64,000 nt of DNA, taken from contig OZ024858.1 of the NCBI GenBank assembly GCA_964017155.1, positions 20,420,657 through 20,484,656 on the forward strand, in the 5' to 3' direction. The DNA comes from Oasisia sp. SBJ-2009 (taxonomy: Eukaryota > Annelida > Polychaeta > Sabellida > Siboglinidae). The notes under the pieces are model-generated. The model was not told where the DNA came from. It saw only the letters and a list, made by a program, of their open reading frames with translations, and did no database searches. A program made the position numbers and the translations under genes. Shown piece by piece: positions 42,901 to 55,724 of this stretch (within the stretch, counting starts at the first letter, position 1; each line of letters begins with the position of its first letter).

Positions 42901-45900
42901 CCCTGCATCAAGTGGCCGATGCACCCACACACATTTTGCACTATCTGTATCACCCCGGGCCGCAAAATGAGGTTCTGAAATCTCTATGAATCACTGCATT
43001 TGTTCAGCATGGCCTGGATGTATAATTGCATATCGGGCAGAGCTGTAACAAGTACATTTATTTTGTACTTGAGTAAAAGTAACTCTAGGAAAAGCTACTC
43101 AAGTAACAGTAAAAGTACTTCTAGAAAAATGTACTTGAAGTAAAAGTAAAAAATTGTACTTGAAATAAACACAAAAGTACTTTTCTCCTGTAATAAAAAT
43201 AATGGCCGATGTAGCCAACTGTTGTGAATAAAACAAAATATTCACAATATAATTTAGTGTATATATCAAGCACTTATAATTTTTTAGTAATATTTTGTTC
43301 TCTGCATAATAAATACATGTTTTAACAGTGTGAAATATAAGTATTAAAGTCAAACAGCATTGCATACAGGCTGTAAATAGTCTACATCATGTTTGATTAC
43401 AAACAGGGCTACAACAACTATCATAATCATAAGTAGAAAATATAAATGTTATTATAGGGTTCTTAAAATTGTTATCATCTTGGACATGTGAAGAATTGTT
43501 TCGTTTGTGATACTTGATGAAGGAGGTCTAGGCCAGTGGTTACAGCATTCCTTTCATAATGTGTATTTCAACATTTATTTTAAAAGACTTTATATAAATA
43601 TATATATAAAAACTGATTCCACTCAGTTACACACACTGATCTATAATACAGACAGATACAGATTATAAAGATCGGCAGGTTTGCGGTGAACGATAATGGG
43701 GAACCTTCGATATACATCTAGCATGTGCCATTTACAAGGATCATGTAAAGTTAACAAACTGTGTCAATAACAAGCAAGACACAAGAAGATAGTAAGGCAG
43801 CTGTTTGTTCTTGTCTGGTCAAAGCAAGGCCTAAATAACTCTTGGCCATTGTTGTCCGAGCGGCCCAGTTGCAGCTGAGGGCAGCCGGCTGTGGTCCTAC
43901 TGACACCTAATTCAGGCTTAGCACCAGACCCCAGATTGCAATGATCTCACTGGCTTCATCAAGTAACAAAAGTAATCCAGCCAGTCTGGGACATTTAACA
44001 TGGTCCGTGTATATACCGTTTTTCCTTTTTCGTTTTCAAATTTGCAAACGAAAAATGGATAACGAATTCGTTTTCAAATTTGCGAATGAAAAACGAATTC
44101 CTTTTTCATTTTTCGTTTTCAAAATTGAAGTAAGAAAAACGAAAAACGAATTCGTTTTCAAAATTGAAGTAAGAAAAACTAAAAACGAATTCGTTTTTGC
44201 ATTTAGGATGCTTCGGTCGCACTGCCACTTCGGGTGGCCGGTAAAATTGGTAGTTTCGGCGGGATACTTCGGTCGCACTGGCAGCGTTTTGAAAACAAAC
44301 TCACAGAAATTGCATCGGCGAAGTGGTATATCTAATATCTACAGGTGAATATTGGTCGTTTCGGCGCTGTTTTTTTTTATAGGTTTCGACAATTTACTTT
44401 AGTTTACTCAACCTCAAGAGTAGATGTATTTATTTTGTAACTGCAACTATGTGATGCAATGGTTATTTTAAATTTAGTTTGTAAAATATTTGACTTAGGA
44501 GACTCCTACTATGACTAATAAATAGTCGCTGTCTCAGGGGCCAGTTTGGGTTTTAAAATTAGCAATTTTTTATGTAATTATTGAATTCCATTGACGGACC
44601 ATTACGGATAGCCCAATTGTATTTAGGAGCATGCATATTCCTGAGTATTGTTTATTCACATTTGCTACTTTACGCATATTGTAAATAGAAGATATGTGGT
44701 AAAAATATAATACGTACGTTTATGGCTTAATGTGTTGCTAGAGTTAGTGCTAATTCATTATTATTTTGCATATGTAGTAATTTACAACAGTAGAAGTATG
44801 TTTGCATCCGTGTGTAACATGCTGCTTTACATAATGTATCAGTCTTTTTTAAATTGTGATTGGTTATGTTTTGTTTAAACAAATATAGGTATTGTTTATT
44901 GTGTGAGGCATACTATTTGTAATACTCTTTTTTACGAATGTATATTATTTCCTGAATGTATGTATTCTGCTGTGTGCTGGTGTGAAATGATTATGCATAT
45001 TTCTGGTTTGTGTTATCTGCCAATTTTGAAAGTATGCGGGTAATGTTTTATGTTTATAATCATAATAAAATTATAATAATATTTTAATTACAATAAGTTG
45101 ATTTTCAACTTTTGCTTAAACATTAATTCTATGTGGTAGCTATATGTATTTGAAAATATTATTCTTACAAATTTTTTTGCAATTTGTTTATTCAGTTATA
45201 TTTGTGTTCCTAGATCAGTAGATGGTAATTAGTGTGAGGCAATATTATAGAATTATAGAGTGAAAGTTTTATTCTAGTTTGAATAATTTGCTTTAACCTA
45301 GTTATAGGTCCAATTGTTCGAGAACATCTGTTTGCTATTTTATCAATATGCTTAATCCAGTTTAATTGCGAGATTAATGTAAAGCCCAGAATGTTAAACT
45401 CGTCAAATCTCTCAATATCTACACTGTCAATTGTTAATGTTACTTCATCAACCTATTTATTAGGCATTTGAAAAAACATTTTGTTTTATTAATATTTTAA
45501 TGATAATGTAAAATAATAACACAAGTTTTATTGGCATCTCAACTGAGTTGGATTAACATTATACAATAAAATACAATTAACGCATCTGTATGTAGTTTTA
45601 GCTATATGTTTATTATAGGTCTTTATTAATCATATATTCAATATTCACTGTGTTTCTGCCATCTGTGAAGGTTTTAATTGTACTTGTGCCATCAAGTATC
45701 ATGAGCATAAGTTATGCTGGCTTTTGGAAATCATTTATATAGTTATAGTAAATAACAATGTCAGTGGCCCTAAAATTGATCATTGGGGGACGCCTCATTT
45801 TATAGGTAAAGTATATCATTGTACCTCTTCTAGTCTTACTGACTGCTTACAGTTAGTTGCATATTATTGTGTTACATGTATTGTTGTGAGCTCCATTCCA

Positions 45901-48900
45901 ATGGTTCCTGGCTACCTCACTGATCCGTTCACGATAAACAATAGTGTATATGATTGTCACACTTGCAACTGCACAAATATTCCTGTCAAGAAGTACAACT
46001 TATCTTTAGGCTAGTGTAAATTTGCTTACAAATTTGGAAAACTTTGGGACACTATACTGGAATGTATACAGAATGCACGCAGTGCAGAGATCTTTAAAAC
46101 ACACATTTTAAAATTTTCTCATGATAGATGTACACACTTGCAAACATTTCATGATAGATATGGCTGAGTGATTGTTTGTATTTGACTGGTAGATTGTTTA
46201 GATTAATACATATTTGTGTGGTGGTGGTAGTCGTAGTCATAGTAAGTCTCAGACAATCAGATTTGTATTATTATGTTATTACTATTATTGTTATGTAGAA
46301 GTGGATGAGTTTGAGCAGTTTGCCAGTTGAATGTGGACTGTCGTTTAGTCATGCCATGTCATGTCTATGAAGTGAACATAATCTTATGTCATTATAATTA
46401 AATGTGACTCATCTTAACAAAAGCGGTCGGATGTCGGTAAATCAGATTTTCCGTAAATGCCGATTTTGTGAAAAAATCGGGCATTCATAAATTTTGAGAT
46501 TTTCCCTGAAAATTATTCTTTAGTATTCGTTTTATCGATTGCCACACTTGTTATCATCTAAGTAACTCTGTTTCGTGTATTTTAAAGACATTTGCGTAGA
46601 GTTGTGCTAAGTGTCCTGCTCCATTTCCTTAAAACAAAGCCGAAAATGCCAGTAATTGCGCACATTCTTTGCCGCTAATTTTGGGACGATCCCTATCATA
46701 ACGGGTATCACCGCGTAGCTTAACGCGTCATCTGTCCATATATGGTCATATCTATGCTAATGTATGCATTCTCCGGCCTCCAGAAAGCTTGGGATAGACC
46801 CCCTGTTCGATGCCAGTGGATAAACAAACCGGGGTCACATGGTAGCAACAGCTCCGGCAACCGTTCTCATTGGTCCAGCGTGGAACATTTGCATAACCGC
46901 ATGCGCATTGTGTATTTACTTTGTGTCACTGCTGACCTAGTTAGCGAGTGAAGACGAAGCGAAAAATGGCGTGGCGTAGTTGTTAAACTCTGATGGAAGT
47001 GATCGGGCACAAACAGATAGTTTGATTGAGGCGACCGGAGTACTTTTTGGAGGAAGTGACTGATGAAAGCGTGGCGGACGATGACGAGGATGACAATTAT
47101 GCGAACTACATCACTGACGAAGACGACGATTTAATTTGACTTTCGTGAGAATGATTACGACACGGCACGGCTACGCAAGTCGCGCTGACCGATCCGTAGA
47201 GACGATGTCAGATTCTCCGAATGAGGAATTGGGAAAAGCAAATGCAATATCATGAGAATGATACTATCTTTGAGATGTCCAAATTTCAGCCAGATATGTC
47301 CATCCTAACCAAGGCATAACAGCAGCAGAGTTTGTTCGCTTTTCTTAACAACGGAGGTAATTGCATAAAATATTAATTAATCTGCAATTTTTTTCTAATA
47401 AACATTTTGTGTTCATATTAACATGGTATCTTAAGAATGACATTATCTTCCAACATGCCAAGTTTCAACAAGATCGGTCCATGGTAACTAAGGTACATTC
47501 CATGAAACGTAAACAATATTTTGCATCAACTTTGAAGGCCACACATGTTTGTCAAGCTATAATTTCGGCTAGAATCGAGATATCTTCTAGCATGATATAT
47601 CATATGAAAGCAGGTATTATGCTCTTTCCAGTGGTACTAATAACTCAATTTTGAAAATTACCGACATCCGACCGATTTTGTTAAGATGAGTCACAAATAT
47701 TTAACTGTAAGCCTAATGATTAAAAAAATTATTTGTAATCTTTTTTATTCATGTTTCCAATAGAATATGAAACAGTGTCACCTGGCTGTTTATTAACAAC
47801 TGAAATGGAATATTTATGGAGTTGCAAGTGTGCCAAACATGCATTCTATTTTTAACACAAACTGATCAGTGAGATAGCCATTGGAATGGAGCTCACAGCA
47901 ATAATATTCAACTAACTGTAAGCTGTCTGTAAGATTAGAAGAGATACAATGATATACTTTACGTATAAAAAGAGGCATCACCCAAGGATCAATATTGGGG
48001 CCACTAACATTGTTATTTGCTATAATTATATCAATGATTTTCAAACGCCAGTATAACTATAACATAATTAGAGACCTCATTGAACAAATTCAGCGGCGGG
48101 CAACACAACTTGAGCCGGAAACAAAGGGACTACCATACAACAACAGACTAATAGAATTAGGATTGCAGATATCCACAGTGCCCATCAAAGCCCATCCAAA
48201 CACAGAGAGCGACTGACTACAGACACCACTTCTTCTCGACCAGAGTGGTTAAAATGTGGAACTCCCTTTCAGAAGACACAGTCCAGGCCAGAACAGTAAA
48301 CGAACTGAAGTCACGCCTTCGAAGAGATTGGAGAGATCAGATTGTTTGATTAATAAAGACCTATAATAAACATATAGCTAAAACTACATACAGATGCATT
48401 AATTGTATTTTATTGTATAATGTCAATCCAACTCAGTTGAGTTGCTAATAAAACTTGTGTTATTATTTTACATTATCATTAAAGTATTAATAAAACAAGT
48501 TTCTTTTTCAAATGCCTAATAAATAGGTTGATGAAGTAACATTAACAATTGACAGTGTAGATATATTGAGAGATTTGACGAGTTTAACATTCTGGTCTTT
48601 ACATTAATCTCGCATTTAAACTGGATTAAACATATTGATAAAATAGCAAACAGATGTTCTCGAACAATTGGACCTATAACTGCATATTATTCAAACTAGA
48701 ATAAAAATGTCACTCTATAATTCTATAATATTGCCTCACACTAATTACCATCTACTGATCTAGGGTCACAAATAACTGAATAAACAAATTGCAAAAAAAA
48801 CTTGTAAGAATAATATTTTCAAATACATGTAGCTCCCACATAGAATTAATGTTTAAGCCAAAGTTTAATACCAACTTATTGTAATTATATTATAATTTTA

Positions 48901-51900
48901 TTATGAATATAAACATAAAACATTACCCGCATACTTTCAAAATTGGCAGATAACTAAAACCAGAAATATGCATAATCATTTCACACCAGCATACAGCAGA
49001 ATACATACATTCAGGAAATGATATACATTTGTAAAAAACAAGTATTAAAAATAGTATGCCTCACACAAAATAATAATGAATTAGCACTAACTCTAGCAAC
49101 ACATTAAGCCATAAACGTACGTATTATATTTTTACCACATATCTTCTATTTACAATATGTGTAAAGTAGCAAATGTGAATAAACAATACTCAGGAATATG
49201 CATGCTCCTAAATACAATTGGGCTATCCGTAATGGTCCGTCAATGGAATTCAATAATTACATAAAAAATTGCTAATTTAAAAACCCAAAGTGGCCCCTGA
49301 GATAACGACTATTTATTAGTCATAATAGGGGCCTCCTAAGTCAAATATTTTACAAACTAAATTTAAAATAACCATTGCATCACATAGTTGCAGTTACAAA
49401 ATAAATACATCTACTCTTGATTTATCCATCTTTCGATCTATTATATATAAGGTTGAGTAAACTAAAGTAAATTGTCGAAACCTAAAAAAAAAAACAGCGC
49501 CGAAACGACCAATAATCACCTGTAGATATTAGATATACCACTTCGCCGATGCAATTTCGGCAAGTTTGTTTTCAAAACGCTGCCAGTGCGACCGAAGTAT
49601 CCCGCCGAAACTACCAATTTTACCGGCCACCCGAAGTGGCAGTGCGACCAAAGCATCCTAAATGCAAAAACGAAAAACGAATTCGTTTTTCTTACTTCAC
49701 ATTTGAAAACGAAAAACGAATTCGTTTTTCGTTTTTCTTACTTCACATTTGAAAACGAAAAACGAATTCGTTTTTCTTACTTCACTTTTGAAAACGAAAA
49801 AGGAATTCGTTTTTCGTTCGCAAATTTGAAAACGAAAAACGAATTCGTTTTTCGTTTTTCTTACTTCACATTTGAAAACGAAAAACTGATTCGTTTTTCT
49901 TACTTCACTTTTGAAAACGAAAAAGGAATTCGTTTTTCGTTCGCAAATTTGAAAACGAAAAACGAATTCGTTATCCGTTTTTCGTTCGCAAATTTGAAAA
50001 CGAAAAAGGAAAAAACAGTATATACACGGACCTAACATGCCTGTCTCTGCTATATCTGTTATTTCTATTTGTTGTTCCCTCTGACATTTATAAATAAATC
50101 TATGTTGACGGCAAACAGTGTCGCACGTGCATGTGACAAATAGATCATTCGCGGAACATTTTAGGAGCTTCGCAAATTTAAGTACTTCGTTACATTTAGA
50201 AAAAGTACACACATTTGTACTTCATTACAAGTAGAAGTACTTCTCAAAAAATTTACTTCGTTACTCAAGAAAAGTAAACTTTTCTACTTAAGTTAAGTAA
50301 CGAAGTCCATGTACTTCGCTACATTACGGCTCTGATATCGGAGGAGAGTTGAATGTTGGACATGCCGAGGTGTTGCAGTGATTTAATCATATAAACCACA
50401 GATGTAAATATTGCAAGCCATTGGGCCCCACGATGACCTCTTAACCACAGTAAAGAAACGCAAACTGAAATGGTACGGGCATGAAACAAGATCTATAGGA
50501 CTTGCCAAGACAATCCTGCAGGGTACAGTGCAAGGAGGGAGAAGAAGAGGCAGACAGAAGAAGAGATGGGAGGACAACATCCCAGAATGGACGGGCAAGA
50601 CGCTGTATGCCGCCATGAGAAAAGCTGAGAGGCGGGAGGAATGGAGGGAGCTGGTTGCCAGATTATCTGTGACACCCCAACGGTCAACCAGACCACGGGA
50701 TAGGTGAAGGTGAAACATTGTGTCTTGGTGGGCAGGTGGCGCATTAATTAGCAGCCCAAACAGGTAGGTTGATGGTTGTTTCTTTACAATCTCAGCTGAC
50801 TTCCTGGCAAGCTGACTATTGAAGCCACCCCATTCCACTGGAGGACTAGGTGGGGAAGGCTGAAACAGAGTTTAGCCACTGCGCATCCTTCTGTTGTGCA
50901 CGATGCAGGCTTGTCTAGGTATGTGTGACCTGTTCATAGGTCGGGCCGCTTGTCACAGGGAGGAGAGCAGGTGGATTGACATGCTTCTTGCCGGTGTAGT
51001 GTAGTGTAGTGTAGTGTAGTGTAGTGTAGTGTAGTGTAGTGTAGTGTAGTGTAGTGTAGTGTAGTGTAGTGTAGTGTAGTGTAGTGTAGTGTAGTGTAGT
51101 GTAGTGTAGTGTAGTGTAGTGTAGTGTAGTGTAGTGTAGTGTAGTGTAGTGTAGTGTAGTGTAGTGTAGTGTAGTGTAGTGTAGTAGAGCTAGTCCAGCA
51201 TCACCAACTTTAGGAGCAGAGCCTGCAGTGTCAACTTTCCGAAGACGTGGTATGCTCAGCGATGATACACTTGGTCACGCACAACCCATTTCCACGATAC
51301 CATATGGATGAGATTTCTGGAACTCATGTGCCATCGCTTGTGTGTCCCTCCGTCCATTAGGTGTGAATATTTGAAGGTCAAGGTTGTCCATCCATCCAAA
51401 TGCGTGATCACAAACAACAATTTTGAGCCATAAATGACCTTCACCTTGCTTTTATACATTGACCTTGAATCACAACAAAAATATCAGAAATGAATTCCTC
51501 GAGTCAAACTTGTATAGAAAAGTGCTATCACACATGATTCTAGGCCTACTAGTTCAAACATTTTCCTTGGATCACGCTTAAGGGTACCTACTACTCGAGA
51601 ACAGCTATGTGCCATATTTATGTTAAAACTCAATATATCTCAACCAAATTTGGCATACACGTTCGTTATGTTAACAGCATTTAGTGTGTAAAATTTGAGC
51701 TCATTTGCATGTGTTACCATAGCAACCAACATTTAAAAATTACACAAAGGGGTGAATAAAAAAAAATTATTCTGAGTCAATGGTTTCATGTGGATTCATG
51801 GAACTGTTCAAATTCATTAGCTAGAATGTCCATTCATACAATAAGATGGTTTGAGCTTGAAAGATCTAATGTGTTCTATGCTTGTAAAATGATTTTTCAG

Positions 51901-54900
51901 AAATAACGTTTTTTGGACGTTGGTCAAAAGTAATGTTTCATATCTGACAACTCTAAGTAGTCAGCTGCAATGGTCAAATGAGTCTTATTGTGTGTGTCAC
52001 TAACATGTGAACAGATGGAACAAATTTCAGATGTCTATCTTTTATAGTTTTTGGGGAATAATTATTTGAAATTTCACAAATGTGCAAAAACGTGATTTTG
52101 AGAAAATGACAAAAAACGACAGTATATCATATAATATTGACAGCACACCTAGAAACCACTAATAACCATTAACTAAATCATTTATAAGTGTCTGCATAAT
52201 GAACATGACTACCAGGCATCAGATTCATATAGGAACAACATTTTATTATTGTGCCAACCTTATTTATAAGTGTCTTTTTGACCCTAAATGCGTGACGAGT
52301 TGTAAACGTTTTCCCGGGCGACGCCATTTGCTTACTCATCCTGCAGCTGCCGGAAACGGCGCTGATGCGATCATTGGCGCGCCGGGCGCGTTCATTGGAT
52401 TAGATATTTACGCGATATTATAATGACCCATGGATCGCGTAACAAATCCTTATATGGCAGTAGAGGTCGCATTCATTTTCCCGAAATAGATGCATATAAT
52501 TATATTCTAGAACTCCCAGAACACCACATCCAGTTATGTGTAAACTTCCGGACAAGACGGTTACAAACATGGTGGCGGATTTACTAGGCGGCGTGTCTCT
52601 GGACTCGAACGTTCTTTTTAGTCATTCCCGGACATAGCTTTATCTAGAGACCCGTCCACCCGTCATTTGGACGGGTAAAAACGAATATGGACGGGTAGAA
52701 ATATGGAGGACGGGTTGTGGACGGGCAAAAAAATGGAGAGAAAAAAAAAACGGTCTTCCAAAACCATAGATATTGTCAGTTATGCCTTGAAAGTGAGTGT
52801 AAATGGTGTCAAATGTGTGTTTGTAGCCCATTTCAGGTCATCAGGCACAATTTGAAAGTTTATAAACTAGCTTAACGGTTAACATCAACGTGTCCACCAA
52901 AACATGTGACTGGCAAACCAAAACATGTGACTGGCAATAATTTCATCCTGCATAAAGCCCTGTTCCCGGACATTTAAAAATGGCTACCACGGTGGATTTT
53001 GCTTCTTGAAGAACAAGGGGCATGTTATAAATGATGTTTTTATTGGTATTCATTCTTCAAATATTGAAATATACTCTTGCACAGAGCTCTATAAGATATC
53101 AATGCATCTGAAAATGACATGATCTGAAAACCGTATTTTTTTTATTTCTCGACCCGCTGGTCTCCGTAACTAGTGTTAATAATGCTAATTATGCTAATTA
53201 GCTAAAATAAAAAGTTCCCCAAAGTTGGCCCAGTGCCAACAAAGCTCAAAATCTTCCAGACACCCATGTGAATACATATCAATCAAAAAACCTTACAGTA
53301 ATTACAATATCTAGGTTCGTCTTTGAAAGGATACAGCTGGCAACTAGACTACTGTGCATGTGTGTGTATGTACTGATGTGTGCGCAATACAAATCATTTC
53401 AAATATGTATACTCATCCGAAGCTTCTCCAATCATGCTACATTACAACACAAGACAAGAAAATTACGATCTGTCAAACATCGATATTAGACATTTTCAAC
53501 TGAAGTACCCTAGTACAGTGTACTTTACTAACATTTTACATGGTACCTAAATGTTCGCTAACAGTAGCTGACACAACAAAATATTTTCAATATAACATGG
53601 TAACGTCACACATCCTTCATTAAGCCATATTCCATCACAGTACCAACAACATCAGTACCATGCAAAGTTAAAACATTAACATAACATGATATTGATGATA
53701 ACGTAACATATTACCACGACGTGTATGCTATATACAGTAAAATCATACACTAGTCTTTAGCGAGCAGCCTACCACGTCCGTCAACATGTTACCATTACCA
53801 CAGATAGGTATACCAGGCCCTTTGTGCATCATTAGAATTGTGTTTCATTTTGTGACAGACGCATGTTCCCATACTTACCGCTGCCTCCAGTCACGCCACC
53901 AGCATTTACTGCTGGAGTAACCGGCACCGACTGAGTTCCTGAGAAAATCAGTAGACCCTATTAGGCTCTATCAAATGAGCGACATAGCATGCTATTAAAG
54001 TCGTTATATAAATATGTGTCATTAAGTGTACCAAAATATATTGTCTCCGAGTCTAGTCCTATTTTCTCTTTTTCCAAATCCAGCTAGTTCCTGACCAGTC
54101 TGTAGTTGACTCTCCTGCAGGAATCAATCATCACAAAGAAAATAAAGTTGCACATTTGGGGGGAAAGCAGGTACTAAAACAAATTATTCTAATGGTCAAT
54201 TTTCATTGATTTTCTGTGAATATGATAGTTCGATCCCTATATAGAACATCAAATTCCAGAGACTCGTCGTTAGTATTAACAATTCTGCAGCCTCAGATCT
54301 ACACATACCCTGAAGCCCAATTTCTGACATTGGGTCACTTATCTCATTGAGAATACATAAAGTACATAAAGTAATCTGAAAAGACATTTTTTATTCTGTA
54401 AAACATCCCAAATGTGTCTTTTTCTATCATCAGTATTGACAATATTTCCATAACTGGCGAAATATTTGACTGAATCATATCACGAATACATCAGAAATAC
54501 CAGTTGTCAAAATAATTGTTCTGTCAAACATCGATAACTGACATGTTCAACTTAAGTACCCCAGTTCAGTGTACTTGACTAACATTTTACATGGTACCTA
54601 TAAAGGTAAGCTAACAGTAGCAGACACAACAAAATATTTTCAATATAACATGGTAACGTCACACATCCTTCATTAAGCCATATTCCATCACAGTACCAAC
54701 AACATCAGTACCATACAAAATTAAAACATTTTAACTGCATACTGATGCATCATTCTTCTATGCAATGTGTCATCTTAGGCCAAACCTAAAATATGTATGT
54801 ATTGTTTTGACTGTATGCATCAATATTTATTTATTGATGGGTATTAACAATTATGCAGCCTAAAATGTTCACATACCTTGATGCACAATATCTGACGTTG

Positions 54901-55679
54901 AGGACTACTTCATTGAGAATAGTTACATAAACTGGTTTGAAAAGACATTTTTGGTCAAAATCATTGTTCATTCGAACGTCGATAGCTGATCGATATTTCC
55001 AACTTAAATAGTACCGACATATTATCAGTTAAAATAGCAATTGTTTTAATTTAATTAATAATGTTGGTTTAATAATGAATTGATAAACCTATAAACATCT
55101 CTTACTAAGAAAAACATCTCCAGATATTTTGTTTCAATAATATTTTATAAGGTATCTAAAGGTGACACAATAAAAAGTATAAATATAACATAATGTAACA
55201 TATTACCACGATGTGTATGCTATAATACAGTAGTCATACACTAGTCCTTTGCGAGCAGCCTACCACTTCCGTCAACATTATACACATTTATCTCTGAACT
55301 GCCCCAAGGGGCACATTAGATCGCATAAAAAAATTCAGCTACACACATGCAAAACTTACATGTATACAATACATGTTATTGTTAAACTGTGAACCCAAGA
55401 TCCCAAAATTCAGCCCCGTACATAAAATAACCTGCAGAAATATGAGTCAACATACAATAGATAAACAGACAGACCGTATTATTTTATAATCTACCCAGTA
55501 GGTTCCACGGGTATATGTATTATTGTATTAAAATTTCAGTGACAATTTAAAATTCCAATTTCAAAACTGTGTCCATGCCTTGTAACGAGCCAATAGCAAA
55601 TTTAATATATTATTGTCATTATATTACTGTACTGTGTACAATAGTATATTACCTAATACCTACACAGGTTAAATATATG

Positions 55680-55724
<45 letters not shown>

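Larger units (their letters stand above)
44002..50032. mobile_element. Foldback element with about 2-kb inverted arms (6,031 bp)
   Basis: The termini GGTCCGTGTATATAC are perfectly inverted and flanked by TAACAT (43996-44001 and 50033-50038); the solo hAT copy shows the uninterrupted site. The left arm runs to about 45985 and the right arm starts about 47815. Arms contain subterminal GAATTC-centred repeats and, further in, dead RT sequence. The loop holds 46404-47695. No transposase is seen. The superfamily is unclear. Confidence 0.85.
43038..50334 (-). mobile_element. Second hAT element, minus orientation, split by a 6-kb insertion
   Basis: The ends CAGAGC/GCTCTG are flanked by an 8-bp duplication ATATCGGG/ATATCGGA (43030-43037, 50335-50342; one mismatch). 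Segments 43038-43995 and 50039-50334 together match the solo element at 1744-2984 in reverse. The intervening 44002-50032 is the foldback element. Confidence 0.85.
40477..53349. mobile_element. 12.9-kb element with long TIRs and TA target duplication
   Basis: Both ends read GTCTAGTTGCCAG inward and TA flanks each side (40475-40476, 53350-53351). The inverted similarity continues for about 270 bp per arm. The flanks rejoin into one array unit (GGAATATGTATG...CTGTGCATGTG), giving the empty site. Cargo is a broken PIN/XPG-like gene on the minus strand. Nested insertions make up most of the length. The superfamily is uncertain: a TA duplication fits Tc1/mariner-like or other groups, and I see no DDE transposase. 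Confidence 0.82.

Noticed and set aside
44036..44348. Phe/Val/Lys-rich frames at the foldback ends (also 49549-50212)
   Set aside because: Translations of the CGAAAAACGAATTCG palindromic repeats, open on both strands.
54060..54118. Possible exon after a TTCCTGCAG acceptor on the minus strand
   Set aside because: No donor gives a multiple of three, and phase 1 meets a TAG.
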